64,000 nucleotides of DNA from Candidatus Opimibacter iunctus. GTDB taxonomy: Bacteria > Bacteroidota > Bacteroidia > Chitinophagales > Saprospiraceae. Under the pieces are notes generated by a model, which saw only the letters and a list, made by a program, of their open reading frames with translations, searched no databases and was not told the DNA's origin. The position numbers and the translations under genes are program-made. This document shows, one piece after another, positions 53,001 to 61,521 of this stretch. How positions within the stretch are numbered: the first letter of the stretch is position 1; every line of letters begins with the position of its first letter. Where the stretch lies: NCBI GenBank assembly GCA_016716665.1, contig JADJVH010000012.1, forward strand, positions 62,001 through 126,000. Direction: 5' to 3'.

Positions 53001-53047
53001 TGCGGTCCACCGTGGAAAGAAATATTCAAGTCGTTTCGTTTGTTCAT
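50021..53047 (-). CDS. SusC/RagA family TonB-dependent transporter
   Basis: The 1008-residue protein starts at ATG (complement of 53045-53047); the frame is open further upstream but that part lacks family resemblance. After a signal peptide come a carboxypeptidase-regulatory-like domain (ITGTITDTEGNTLPGAGI) and a plug (EVVVVGYGVEQRKLLTGSI, VRIRGVSSIGGSSQPLYVID, SVLKDASAASIYGARASNG). The beta barrel ends in IYSFGLNLTF. It imports oligomers across the outer membrane with TonB energy. It heads a four-gene operon with susD and two PKD/YWTD lipoproteins. No sigma/anti-sigma pair or hydrolase is in the operon. Confidence 0.95.
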   Translation of the reverse strand: MNKRNDLNISFHGGPQYWQHQFLSLLAILFFISCTPMLLQAQDQQEITITGTITDTEGNTLPGAGITATGTAIGTISNETGAYSITLPATTVSLEYSYLGFVRQVVDINGQRIINIVLQPDANALSEVVVVGYGVEQRKLLTGSIGIVDGDALKDLPVSTIDGLIQGQTTGVQVSQNSGTPGGEMSVRIRGVSSIGGSSQPLYVIDGIPVTTGDFAQVGYEGQGVNALTDLSPADIESISVLKDASAASIYGARASNGVILITTKRGSGSKAVSRFSASYGVQETWRRLDMLNAHDWKVYRNDLANAEVFSPEEIADNTIDVNWQDVIFRTAPMQQYELSTLGGNDKTTFFISGNFFTQEGIVIGTDYNRLNGRVNVDHHLSKNLTIGTSIGLSYAKTNRVEGDQTLHGPLPNGISTPAIFPVYNEDGSYNQDGPYSNAVSIANEAINENYSYRALANVYADYTILPGLSFNTKWGIDFLDFREHAYESIKTVQGAKYNGLGFETYSNVSNLVSNNFLKYHRDFNQQMVELQAGYSFEKYQSRSSFIRAQDYADPALEYINSASTIVSASSDAFDQGLRSWIFRGNYTISNTYLFSISGRLDGSSNFSENNRNGFFPAASAGWRISEEGFFNAGSISELKIRASYGLTGNDDIPPFLYAEVYGNTSYADQPGIYPANIPNPDLKWETTSQFDVGLDVGLFEDRVLITADYYNKQTKDLLLDRPLPTSSGFATITENVGRVENQGVELSLTTDNLKNSAFRWQTMLNVSVNRNKVLELYNDQPIDDIGRGSNRIEVGEPIGIFYSYEWLGVDPSTGAVVFADKNFDGKITTADRTKVGNPHPDFIYGFTNIFTYKGFDLNIFFQGSQGNDVFNGSRLFLESLQGGDNQLAVINDRWQQPGDITNIPAATNDPELAASNVRVSSRFIEDGSYLRLKNLTLGYTFHMGEKIKQSISGFRVYFTGQNLFTLTKYSGLDPEVNYLGNDNAVIGTDFFTFPQARIYSFGLNLTF

Positions 53048-53205
53048 ACCTGCCTGAAATAAGTGGAAATGGATATTTCGATGATCAACCGGAATATTGT
53101 TCCGCCAGGTAACCCTGTATGCCATCATCTCTTGCAATTTTACAATTATTTTATCAATATCCACTATCGCTGTATGACATTCCGTCATTGCAACGCCCTG
53201 GCCTT

Positions 53206-53239
53206 AAAAAAAAATGCCACAGCATAGTGCCGTGGCATT
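53206..53239 (-). terminator. Intrinsic terminator (minus strand)
   Basis: AATGCCAC / GTGGCATT arms around an 11-base loop, with A9 on the left that becomes a T tract for minus-strand transcripts. It separates the SnoaL-like gene from the SusC operon. Confidence 0.85.
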
Positions 53240-53302
53240 CTTTTCCTGTGGGGGTGGCCATGATCTGTAATGGTACAATCAGTCACCCGGCCATTTATTT
53301 AC

Positions 53303-53809
53303 CTATTGAGCCGGAGCTGCAGGTTTGGGCGCATCACTGTTCCACATATCGCGGATAGCGATATACTTACCATCACGCAGTTCAAACAAGGTCATGTACT
53401 TCCCTGTCCTGATGACTTTGCCCTCCTTGTCAGTCACAGTAGAGGTGCCGGTCTCTGTTGCATAATTACCTGCAGCCCAAACACCGGTGGTGTTAAAAGA
53501 AATGGTGTTGCCTGTTGTCGTATCGGCTTCCATGTCTTTCTTGATTCCGGCCTTGATTGCATCCATTCCTACACGGGTAGGTTCGTTGTCGGCCATGCTT
53601 TCGGCATCAGCCGCATAGTATGCTGCTACGCCATCTACATTGTTGGCATTTTCAGCCACACCATAGGCAGCCTCAAGAGCCATGATCTGGGCTTTGACGG
53701 AGTCCATGTTGATCTCAGCTGCATGTTCGTGCGTTTCGCCCGGGGCGCAAGCGTTGAACATAAAAAGGGCTGGTGCGAGGAGCACCATTAAAAAGTTTCG
53801 TTGGTTCAT
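53303..53809 (-). CDS. SnoaL/DUF4440-like lipoprotein
   Basis: The 168-residue protein has a lipobox (ALFMFNACAPG, Cys21) and then an NTF2-like domain: ALEAAYGVAENANNVDGVAAYYAADAESM early and GKYMTLFELRDGKYIAIRDMWNSD near the end. These cone-shaped domains appear in ketosteroid isomerase-like and DUF4440 proteins. The catalytic role is often lost. It is anchored to a membrane by lipid. It has its own terminator downstream. Function is unknown. Confidence 0.82.
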   Translation of the reverse strand: MNQRNFLMVLLAPALFMFNACAPGETHEHAAEINMDSVKAQIMALEAAYGVAENANNVDGVAAYYAADAESMADNEPTRVGMDAIKAGIKKDMEADTTTGNTISFNTTGVWAAGNYATETGTSTVTDKEGKVIRTGKYMTLFELRDGKYIAIRDMWNSDAPKPAAPAQ

Positions 53810-54402
53810 AATTGTTTGTTTTAACTTACAATTTAATGCTTTTTTTAATATATAACTTATTTTTATTTGTATGCAGGGGATGGCGAGGGATTTCGTTGTG
53901 CACGAGGCGTGAGAATTATTTTACTTTTTGCATCGCCCAAAAAGTAACAAAAATGCTAGTCGCTCAAAAAACTCGCTTTGTTTTGTGTTCATTCGCCTGG
54001 CTTCCCTGTTTGCTTTCTCGCTTATTTGTGTTCCAAATTTTGTTTCTTCTCACTGTTCCAACATAATGAGACTTGCCATTGCAAGAAACAAAGCAGCTGT
54101 GCAGCTCAGACACTTTTGAGCGACAGGATGGTTGCCTATTCGAGGTGATTCTTTTTGCTAACTGCCAACTTCCAACTGCTTCCTGCCTATTGCCCTTTGC
54201 CCCTTGCTCCGGTTGCTGAGCTGTAGCACAAGGATGCGGGTAAGCAGGTCGAAGCTTGCTCCTTGCCCCTTCCTTTTTGACACGAATCATCTAAGGCAGT
54301 GACCTTCCTCATTCAATCTTCCCGCGAGAGCCATGAACTTTAATTAATAAATCAAGGCTTCCGGAAGGGATAAGCTATTAAGTGTTAGGGTTTTAATTTT
54401 TC
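53810..54402. repeat. Gene-free gap with three kinds of dispersed repeat
   Basis: 593 bases with no supported gene. 53930-54060 (GCCCAAAAAGTAACAAAAAT, then CGCTCAAAAAACTCGCTTTG) is a dispersed repeat with a diverged inverted copy at 60352-60470. 54158-54210 is a word array (AACTGCC, CCCTTTG, GCTCC). 54211-54255 is the GGTTGCTGAGCTGTAGCACA repeat seen at 16879. 54256-54280 returns to TTGCTCC words. Open frames across this block are repeat artefacts. Confidence 0.7.
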
Positions 54403-54783
54403 ATGGGAAAGGACAGATCGGACATATTATACGCCACAGCCACAGAACTCCTCTCTGCAGCAGAGGCTGAGCAAGTACGATCAGCAGAAGATGTAGTGAC
54501 CCACCTTATTTGTAACAACTCCAGGTTATCCCTATCCAATTTCCTTGCAGGTTTCCTCATTCGCAGGCAGATTCCAGTGCACCATCCGGTAACCCTGGCC
54601 AGACTGCTGGAGCAATGCAAAGCCATTGATGCCCGCTTTGAAACCCTTGACCTATCCGCTATCCATTGCAGGTTTGAAACCCATGACAAGGACTATTGCC
54701 TGGAAACAGGCCAGGTCGATGCCTGCCTCAGTGTCGCTCAACGGGCACGCGATATTGTCATGACTGATACCCCTGCCTATTGA
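54403..54783 (+). CDS. Small uncharacterised helical protein
   Basis: The 126-residue protein is soluble and mostly helical by composition, with the phrase LSNFLAGFLIRRQIPVHHPV in the middle and several Cys residues (CNNS, LEQCK, IHCRF, YCLET, ACLS). I recognise no family. It lies 90 bases before the GltD-like gene in the same direction, so it may be part of the redox operon. Base composition resembles neighbouring genes, which supports real coding. No signal or membrane segment is seen. Confidence 0.6.
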   Translation: MGKDRSDILYATATELLSAAEAEQVRSAEDVVTHLICNNSRLSLSNFLAGFLIRRQIPVHHPVTLARLLEQCKAIDARFETLDLSAIHCRFETHDKDYCLETGQVDACLSVAQRARDIVMTDTPAY

Positions 54784-54873
54784 ATATGGCATTCATTTCA
54801 TCTCACATCGGACACCACACAAAAAAATACCACCAGATACCGGGTATTCCGGACCAAGACATTCCAACAGCAT

Positions 54874-56553
54874 ATGATCCATCAACATAAAGATCTGACC
54901 ACCAAGCCTGACCTCGGCACACATGCCGATGGAACCGGCCCTATGCGGACCCAGCGTCCAGTCTACACTGACTTCCTGCCTCCCTGCAATAATGCCTGTC
55001 CTGCAGGCGAAAATATCCAGGCATGGCTGGGACTGGCCCAGGCCGGCCATTACCGGGAAGCATGGCAAAAACTCATTGAGGAAAACCCTATGCCTGCTAT
55101 TCATGGAAGGGTGTGCTATCATCCCTGCGAGAGCAATTGTAACCGCGGATTTGTGGATCACGCCGTGAGCATACATGCCGTAGAGCGATTTCTTGGAGAC
55201 AAAGCCCTTGAGGAAGGATGGGAAATAGATATCCATGCAAAATCTACAGGCAAGAAGATACTGGTGGTAGGCGCTGGCCCAAGTGGACTCTCCGCCGCTT
55301 ATCATCTCAATCGCATGGGGCATAAGGTAGACATCTTCGAAGCCGGGCCATTGCCGGGAGGGATGATGCACTTTGGTATTCCGGCCTATAGGCTGCCACG
55401 CAATATCCTGATGGATGAAATCAGGCGAATCGAAAAATCAGGGGTCAACATCCGCCTCAATTATAAAGTCCAGGATATCGCTGTTGAAAAAGCAAACGGC
55501 AACTACGATGCAGTCTTTATCGCTGTAGGTGCACATATAGGCAGGAAAGCTGAAATCCCCGCACGGGATGCCGGGCAGATCCTCGATGCGGTAAGTTTTA
55601 TACGCGAAGTTGAACTGGGCAATGCTCCTAAACTAGGCAGACGTGTAGTCGTATACGGTGGCGGCAATACCGCCATGGACGCCGCACGGATGGCCAAGCG
55701 CCTCGGAGCAGATGAAGCCCTCATCATCTATCGCCGTGACCGCGAACACATGCCCGCCCATGATTTTGAAGCTGATGAAGCGATGGGTGAAGGCATCAAG
55801 ATCCACTGGCTACGGACCATCAAGAGTATAGATCAAAATGCATTCACTGTCGAAGTGATGGATATCGTGGATGGCAAGCCCGTGCCTACCGGAAAATTTG
55901 AAACACTGGAAGCCGATTCACTCATCCTTGCACTCGGACAGGATACCGATACGGGTTTCCTGAAAAATGTGGAAGGCATCTCCTTTAAAGATGATGGTAC
56001 TGTGATCGTGGGCCAGCATATGATGACCGGTGCAAAAGGGATTTTTGCCGGTGGGGATATGGTGCCCGGCGAACGCAGTGTCACTATCGCCGTAGGCCAT
56101 GGAAAGAAGGCTGCCCGCTATATCGACGGTTTCTTAAGGTCTACACCTTATACTCCGGAAAAGAAACATCCGATCGTCGGTTTTGATAAACTGAATGTCT
56201 GGTACAGGACAGAGGCACCCAAGCAAGAACAGCCCCACCTTCCCCTGGAAGAGGCTTCAAAAGATTTTGCCGAAATCGTCCAAGGACTATCGGAAGTAGA
56301 AGCCCGGTATGAAGCCTCCCGCTGTTATTCTTGCGGCAATTGCTTTGAATGTGATGGCTGCTATGGGGCATGCCCTGAAGGTGCAGTCATCAAGCTCGGT
56401 CCTGGCAAACGATATATTTTCAATTATACCCTTTGCACCGGATGTGCTGTATGCTATGAGCAATGTCCCTGCCATGCTATCGATATGCAGGCAGAGCTAA
56501 CCGCAAATGCATCGGATCAGATCCCGGTGGGTGAAAATGTGGAAGAGTTTTAA
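54874..56553 (+). CDS. GltD-like NAD(P)H oxidoreductase with C-terminal ferredoxin domain
   Basis: The 559-residue protein has an N-terminal Fe-S segment (PPCNNACPAGENIQ near 35; VCYHPCESNCNRG near 83), FAD-binding VVGAGPSGLSAAYHL near 129, the GltD-type GGMMHFGIPAYRLP, and the NAD(P)-binding VYGGGNTAMDAARMA near 262. A C-terminal two-cluster ferredoxin follows (CYSCGNCFECDGC near 482; CTGCAVCYEQCPCH near 521). It belongs to the glutamate synthase small-subunit/NfnB/PreT group, which passes electrons between NAD(P)H and Fe-S partners. The next gene, 15 bases on, is PFOR, so the protein probably links NAD(P)H with the ferredoxin pool or with PFOR itself. Confidence 0.9.
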   Translation: MIHQHKDLTTKPDLGTHADGTGPMRTQRPVYTDFLPPCNNACPAGENIQAWLGLAQAGHYREAWQKLIEENPMPAIHGRVCYHPCESNCNRGFVDHAVSIHAVERFLGDKALEEGWEIDIHAKSTGKKILVVGAGPSGLSAAYHLNRMGHKVDIFEAGPLPGGMMHFGIPAYRLPRNILMDEIRRIEKSGVNIRLNYKVQDIAVEKANGNYDAVFIAVGAHIGRKAEIPARDAGQILDAVSFIREVELGNAPKLGRRVVVYGGGNTAMDAARMAKRLGADEALIIYRRDREHMPAHDFEADEAMGEGIKIHWLRTIKSIDQNAFTVEVMDIVDGKPVPTGKFETLEADSLILALGQDTDTGFLKNVEGISFKDDGTVIVGQHMMTGAKGIFAGGDMVPGERSVTIAVGHGKKAARYIDGFLRSTPYTPEKKHPIVGFDKLNVWYRTEAPKQEQPHLPLEEASKDFAEIVQGLSEVEARYEASRCYSCGNCFECDGCYGACPEGAVIKLGPGKRYIFNYTLCTGCAVCYEQCPCHAIDMQAELTANASDQIPVGENVEEF

Positions 56554-56568
56554 AAGCGAAAATCATTT

Positions 56569-59500
56569 ATGAACAAACAACTGAAAGCAGCTACCCTGGA
56601 CGGCAACGAAGCCACAGCGTACATCGCCTATAGAGTCAACGAAGTCTGTGCTATCTACCCGATCACCCCCTCGTCCACCATGGCCGAGCTGGCGGATGAA
56701 TGGGCCGCCAAAGGCACAAAAAATATCTGGGGCAACGTACCCGATATCATGGAGATGCAGAGTGAGGCCGGGGCGGCAGGTACCGTCCATGGTGCCTTGC
56801 AGACAGGCGCCTTGACGACAACCTTCACGGCATCCCAGGGACTCATGCTGATGCTGCCCAATATGTATAAGATCGCAGGTGAGCTCACCTCTGCTGTCTT
56901 TCATGTTGCCGCAAGGTCATTGGCTGCGCAGGCACTTTCGATCTTTGGTGACCACCAGGATGTCATGGCTGCACGCACCACCGGATTTGCGATGCTCGGA
57001 TCTGCCAGTGTACAGGAGGCCCATGATATGGCATTGATCGCTCAAGCTGCAACACTGGAATCCCGCATTCCCTTCATTCATTTCTTTGATGGGTTCCGCA
57101 CCTCGCATGAGGTCAATAAATTATTCCTGATCCCGGATGAAACGATCAAAGCCATGATCGATGATGAGTTGGTATTTGCACATCGCAGGCGGGCATTAAA
57201 CCCGGACAATCCATTTATCCGCGGTACTGCACAAAACCCGGATGTATATTTCCAGGGCCGAGAATCTGCAAACAGTTTCTACAACGCTTGCCCTGATACC
57301 GTTGCCAGGGCGATGGACAAATTTGCCAGGCTCACTGGTCGTGCCTACAAGCCATTTGATTATCATGGTGATCCCAATGCCGAAAGAGTGATTGTCATCA
57401 TGGGCTCAGGTAGCGAAACAGTAGCGGAAACTGCCGCCTTCCTGAATGCCAATGGTGAGAAAACCGGTGTATTGCAGGTGAGGCTTTTCAGGCCATTCTC
57501 GGTCGATTACCTGATCAAGGCATTACCTGCCACTGCCAAGGCGATTGCTGTCCTGGACCGGACGAAAGAATCAGGAGCTTCCGGCGAACCTTTATACCAG
57601 GATATACTCACCGGACTTGTTGAGGCATTTAACCAACAGAAAATTGCCTTCCTGCCCCGCGTCATCGGCGGACGATATGGGCTTTCTTCCAAGGAGTTTA
57701 CTCCCGCGATGGTCAAGGCCGTGTTTGATGAATTGAAAAAAGACAAAACGAAAAACCATTTTACCATTGGTATCCATGACGATGTGACACACATGAGTCT
57801 TGACTATGATGCCTCGTTCACCCTGGATGAATCAGGCTGGAACCAGTCACTATTCTATGGACTCGGTGCAGACGGAACAGTGGGTGCCAATAAAAACAGT
57901 ATCAAGATCATTGGTGAAAACACCGACTTGTTTGCACAGGGCTATTTTGTATATGACTCCAAGAAGTCAGGTGCACGGACAGTTTCTCACCTTCGCTTCG
58001 GGCCAAGTCCGATCAAAGCTCCCTACCTGATCGGCCAGGCCAATTTCATCGCCTGCCATCAATTTAATTTCCTGGAAAAAGTAGATATGCTGACCCTCGC
58101 AAGACAGGGTGCTACTTTCCTACTCAACAGCCCTTTCACAAAAGAGGAAGTGTGGGACAACCTTCCCCTCATTGTACAGGAAACCATCCTTAAAAAAAAT
58201 ATTAAGGTTTATACCATTGATGCCAACCAGGTAGCGCAGGACACTGGCATGGCAGGACGGATCAACACCATCATGCAAACCTGCTTCTTTGCGATATCCG
58301 GTGTACTGCCAAAGGATGAAGCTATCACGCACATCAAGAAAGCGATTGAAAAAACATATTTCAAAAAAGGCAAAGCAGTCATCGATCAGAATTTCAAGGC
58401 AGTCGATCAGACACTGGCCAACCTTTTTGAGGTCACTATTCCTAAAAAGGCTACAGCCAGGGAAAGTATGAACCTCGTGGTTTCGCACCGTGCCCCCGAC
58501 TTTGTCAAGGAAGTAGTAGCGAAGATGATGGAAGGCCGTGGCGACGAACTGCCGGTCAGTGCGATGCCTGTCGATGGCACATATCCTTCAGGTACGACCA
58601 AATGGGAGAAGCGCAATATCTCTGATATGATCGCTACCTGGGAGCCTGATATCTGCATCCAGTGTGGCAATTGCAGTTTTGTCTGCCCTCATGCTGTCAT
58701 CCGCGCAAAATTCTATCATACAGATCTACTTGAAGCTGCTCCTGATGGATTCAAATCCTCACCTATCAATGCACGTGGATTTCCTGAAATAAAATATACG
58801 CTACAGGTCTATGGGGAGGATTGCACTGGTTGCAACCTGTGTGTTGATGCATGCCCTGCCACCGATACCCAAGACCGTTCGAAGAGAGCAATCAACCTCC
58901 GGCCGATTGAACCTTTCCTGGAGACTGAACGCAAGAATATCGAATACTTCGAATCCATTCCATTCAATGACCGTGGGTCAGTCAATTTTTCGATGGTGCA
59001 TGGTGCACAATTCCTGGAGCCATTGTTTGAATTTTCCGGTGCTTGTGCAGGATGTGGAGAGACCCCATATATAAAACTGCTCACACAACTTTTTGGTGAC
59101 AGGCTCTTAGTGGCCAATGCTACAGGGTGTTCGTCCATCTATGGTGGAAACCTGCCGACGACGCCATGGACCAAAAATGCAGCGGGACAAGGGCCTGCAT
59201 GGTCCAACTCGCTCTTTGAAGATAATGCTGAATTTGGTCTGGGCATGCGCCTTACCGCGGACAAGCATCTGGCTATCGCCGCTGACCTTGTGCGACAACT
59301 AGCGCCTCAATTGGGTGCAGATTTTGTCCATGCCCTTCTTGAATCACCGCAGAAACTCGAATCTGAAATTGCTGCACAACGTATCAGGGTGGATATCCTC
59401 AAGAACAAATTGCAGGAAATAAAATCTCCGCTTGCAGCAAACCTGCTCTCCATCGCAGACTTCCTTGTACACAGGGCAGTGTGGTTGATTGGAGGTGACG

Positions 59501-60141
59501 GATGGGCTTATGATATCGGATCGGGTGGACTGGATCATGCATTAGCAACAGGACGAAACATCAATGTGCTGGTACTCGATACAGAAGTATATTCCAATAC
59601 CGGTGGACAGATGTCCAAGGCTACACCTACAGCCGCTACTGCTAAGTTTGCTGCAGCAGGAAAACGTGTAGGCAAAAAAGACCTGGCACTACAGGCGATC
59701 TCTTATGGCAATGTATATGTCGCACAGATCGCCATGGGTGCCAATCCGCAGCAGACATTACTGGCTATGCGTGAAGCGGAGGCCTATGACGGGCCTTCCT
59801 TGATCCTCGCCTATAGCCACTGCATAGCGCATGGCATCGACATGACGAAAGGAATGGAACAGCAGGCCAATGCGGTAGCCAGCGGTTACTGGCCTTTGCT
59901 CCGTTACAATCCAATGCTGCGCAAGGCCGGAAGAAATCCATTTGTCCTGGATTCGCCAAGACCAACGATTTCTTTAAAGGATTATGCATACAAGGAGTTA
60001 CGCTACAAAGTCCTCACGATCACCAATCCTGAAGAGGCAAACCGGTTGATCGCGATGGCGCAGGAAATCGTGGACCTGAGATGGAAGACGTATGAGACGA
60101 TGACGATGTCAGGGGCTGATACGTTTCAACCTGTGTTCTGA
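56569..60141 (+). CDS. nifJ: Pyruvate:ferredoxin (flavodoxin) oxidoreductase
   Basis: The 1190-residue protein is a full one-chain PFOR. It has the pyrimidine-binding domain with AIYPITPSSTMAELADEW near 30, the PFOR core, and the gamma domain (FGLG-type LFYGLGADGTVGANKNS near 425). Two 4Fe-4S motifs follow (CIQCGNCSFVCPHAV near 696; CTGCNLCVDACPATD near 752). The TPP domain has CAGCGETPYIKL near 826, GCSSIYGGNLPTTPW near 850, and GDGWAYDIGSGG near 976. It converts pyruvate and CoA to acetyl-CoA, CO2 and reduced ferredoxin. The organism need not be a strict anaerobe. It lies between the GltD-like and DHODH-like genes. Confidence 0.97.
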   Translation: MNKQLKAATLDGNEATAYIAYRVNEVCAIYPITPSSTMAELADEWAAKGTKNIWGNVPDIMEMQSEAGAAGTVHGALQTGALTTTFTASQGLMLMLPNMYKIAGELTSAVFHVAARSLAAQALSIFGDHQDVMAARTTGFAMLGSASVQEAHDMALIAQAATLESRIPFIHFFDGFRTSHEVNKLFLIPDETIKAMIDDELVFAHRRRALNPDNPFIRGTAQNPDVYFQGRESANSFYNACPDTVARAMDKFARLTGRAYKPFDYHGDPNAERVIVIMGSGSETVAETAAFLNANGEKTGVLQVRLFRPFSVDYLIKALPATAKAIAVLDRTKESGASGEPLYQDILTGLVEAFNQQKIAFLPRVIGGRYGLSSKEFTPAMVKAVFDELKKDKTKNHFTIGIHDDVTHMSLDYDASFTLDESGWNQSLFYGLGADGTVGANKNSIKIIGENTDLFAQGYFVYDSKKSGARTVSHLRFGPSPIKAPYLIGQANFIACHQFNFLEKVDMLTLARQGATFLLNSPFTKEEVWDNLPLIVQETILKKNIKVYTIDANQVAQDTGMAGRINTIMQTCFFAISGVLPKDEAITHIKKAIEKTYFKKGKAVIDQNFKAVDQTLANLFEVTIPKKATARESMNLVVSHRAPDFVKEVVAKMMEGRGDELPVSAMPVDGTYPSGTTKWEKRNISDMIATWEPDICIQCGNCSFVCPHAVIRAKFYHTDLLEAAPDGFKSSPINARGFPEIKYTLQVYGEDCTGCNLCVDACPATDTQDRSKRAINLRPIEPFLETERKNIEYFESIPFNDRGSVNFSMVHGAQFLEPLFEFSGACAGCGETPYIKLLTQLFGDRLLVANATGCSSIYGGNLPTTPWTKNAAGQGPAWSNSLFEDNAEFGLGMRLTADKHLAIAADLVRQLAPQLGADFVHALLESPQKLESEIAAQRIRVDILKNKLQEIKSPLAANLLSIADFLVHRAVWLIGGDGWAYDIGSGGLDHALATGRNINVLVLDTEVYSNTGGQMSKATPTAATAKFAAAGKRVGKKDLALQAISYGNVYVAQIAMGANPQQTLLAMREAEAYDGPSLILAYSHCIAHGIDMTKGMEQQANAVASGYWPLLRYNPMLRKAGRNPFVLDSPRPTISLKDYAYKELRYKVLTITNPEEANRLIAMAQEIVDLRWKTYETMTMSGADTFQPVF

Positions 60142-60157
60142 CCGTTGGCCTCCCATT

Positions 60158-60184
60158 TACCCCCTGGCCCCCTAAAGGGGGTAA
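60158..60184 (+). terminator. G/C-tract hairpin after nifJ
   Basis: TTACCCCC (60158-60165) can pair with GGGGGTAA (60177-60184); the inner CCCCC (60168-60172) competes for the same G tract. Such CCCCCTAAAGGGGG hairpins are common after Bacteroidota genes. The T tract is weak. Confidence 0.5.
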
Positions 60185-60522
60185 AAATTAATAGAAGGTA
60201 AAGGGAAAATGAAAGTTCTTTGAAAATCTGGTTTGCTTGATTCATCTCGAATAGGTAAGGACTGTGATCCAAAACTGTTTGAGCCAATGTGAAGCCTATT
60301 TCATGCAACTTCAAGACTCTATTTGGCAACGATCACGGACAAGAAATAGAGAGGTGAAAAAGTAAGAAGCGAAGCAAACCAGGAAAAGAAATAAGTGTCC
60401 GACTGAACAAGCGAGTTTTTTGGATCACGAGCTTTTTGGTTCTTTTTTGTGGTAAAAAAGAACACGTATTCCCTTGTGAAGGGAGAAAAGAAAAAAATAA
60501 CATTATTGTTAAATCATAACCT
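60185..60522. repeat. Gap with inverted copy of a dispersed repeat
   Basis: 60352-60470 is a diverged reverse complement of 53930-54060: both contain CCAAAAAACTCGCTTG-like and AAAAAGNAACNAAAAA segments. The remaining sequence shows no gene. It separates nifJ from the DHODH-like gene by 381 bases, so the latter may have its own promoter. Confidence 0.6.
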
Positions 60523-61518
60523 ATGACAAAGTTAAGTACAACATACCTCGGTATGAAACTGCGATCCCCGATCGTGGTCTCGGCATGCACCCTCTCAGAG
60601 GAAGTGGACAATATCCTCCGCATGGAGGATGCCGGTGCCGGTGCCGTAGTGATGTTTTCGATGTTCGAAGAACAGATTCGCAAGGAAGAGCAGCGTATGA
60701 ACACGATCATGCAATCGACGACCAATGTCTTTGCGGAAGCTTCAGATTTCTTCCCGGACATGGATGAGTATCATGTAGCCACAGCTCAATACCTTGAGAC
60801 TGTGCGGATGGCTAAGGAGCGGACGCATATCCCTATCATCGGTAGCCTCAATGGTATCACACCGCAGGGCTGGATAGACTATGGCCAGCAACTCGAGCAA
60901 GCCGGAGCAGATGCCCTGGAGATCAATATCTTCTATATCCCTGCCGATATACGGCTCAGTGGAGCGGAAGTAGAGCAGCGCTACCTCGACATCATCCGGT
61001 TGTTGAAGAAAACTGTGAAAATTCCTATTGCGGTGAAGATGAATCCATACTTCAGTGCGATGGGCCATATGGCCCAGCAGATGCAGGATGCGGGAGCAGA
61101 TGGATTGGTGTTGTTTAACAGGTTCTATCAGCCGGATTATGATGTCCTTCAGTTGAAAGTGGTACATGACCTGGCCTATAGTGAAGCTGCAGAGATACGA
61201 TTGCCACTGTTGTGGATTGCAATTCTGTCAGGCCAGATCAAAGCATCGCTTGCTGCGACCACTGGTGTGCAGAGTGCTACCGAAGTCATCAAGTATCTCC
61301 TTGCTGGTGCGGATGTGACGATGACCGCTTCTGCATTATACAAGAATGGCATTTCCTATATCAGCACGATGGAGAAATCGCTCTTACTGTGGATGGACAG
61401 CATGAACTTTCAGTCCCTGGAATATTTCAAAGGATCGATGAACCAAACGAACATTTCAGATCCTACGGCGTATGAACGGGCGAATTATATCCGGATATTG
61501 GAAGGAGCTAAAAAGTGA
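60523..61518 (+). CDS. Dihydroorotate dehydrogenase-like FMN protein
   Basis: The 331-residue TIM barrel begins STTYLGMKLRSPIVVSACTL, as in class 1 DHODH. It keeps the FMN-phosphate side (VKMNPYF near 169; GVQSATEVIKYLLAGADVTM near 247). The place where true DHODH has NLSCPN with its catalytic Cys or Ser reads LEINIFYIPAD near 131, so the active-site base appears to be missing. Genes of this type often follow nifJ. A role in electron transfer with PFOR and the GltD-like protein is inferred; orotate synthesis is unlikely. Confidence 0.85.
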   Translation: MTKLSTTYLGMKLRSPIVVSACTLSEEVDNILRMEDAGAGAVVMFSMFEEQIRKEEQRMNTIMQSTTNVFAEASDFFPDMDEYHVATAQYLETVRMAKERTHIPIIGSLNGITPQGWIDYGQQLEQAGADALEINIFYIPADIRLSGAEVEQRYLDIIRLLKKTVKIPIAVKMNPYFSAMGHMAQQMQDAGADGLVLFNRFYQPDYDVLQLKVVHDLAYSEAAEIRLPLLWIAILSGQIKASLAATTGVQSATEVIKYLLAGADVTMTASALYKNGISYISTMEKSLLLWMDSMNFQSLEYFKGSMNQTNISDPTAYERANYIRILEGAKK

Positions 61519-61521
61519 AAA

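Noticed and set aside
39685..53047. One polysaccharide utilisation locus joining the GH99-like gene and SusC/SusD
   Set aside because: The genes are on opposite strands with OmpA and cyanophycinase-like units and terminators between them.
53812..54290. Open frames containing PKSNKNASRSKNSL and AHPCATAQQP
   Set aside because: Both are products of dispersed repeats; the second recurs in the repeat at 16879-16923.
60158..60184. Riboswitch-like G-tract structure
   Set aside because: It is just a C5/G5 hairpin after a stop codon, and no known riboswitch core was recognised.
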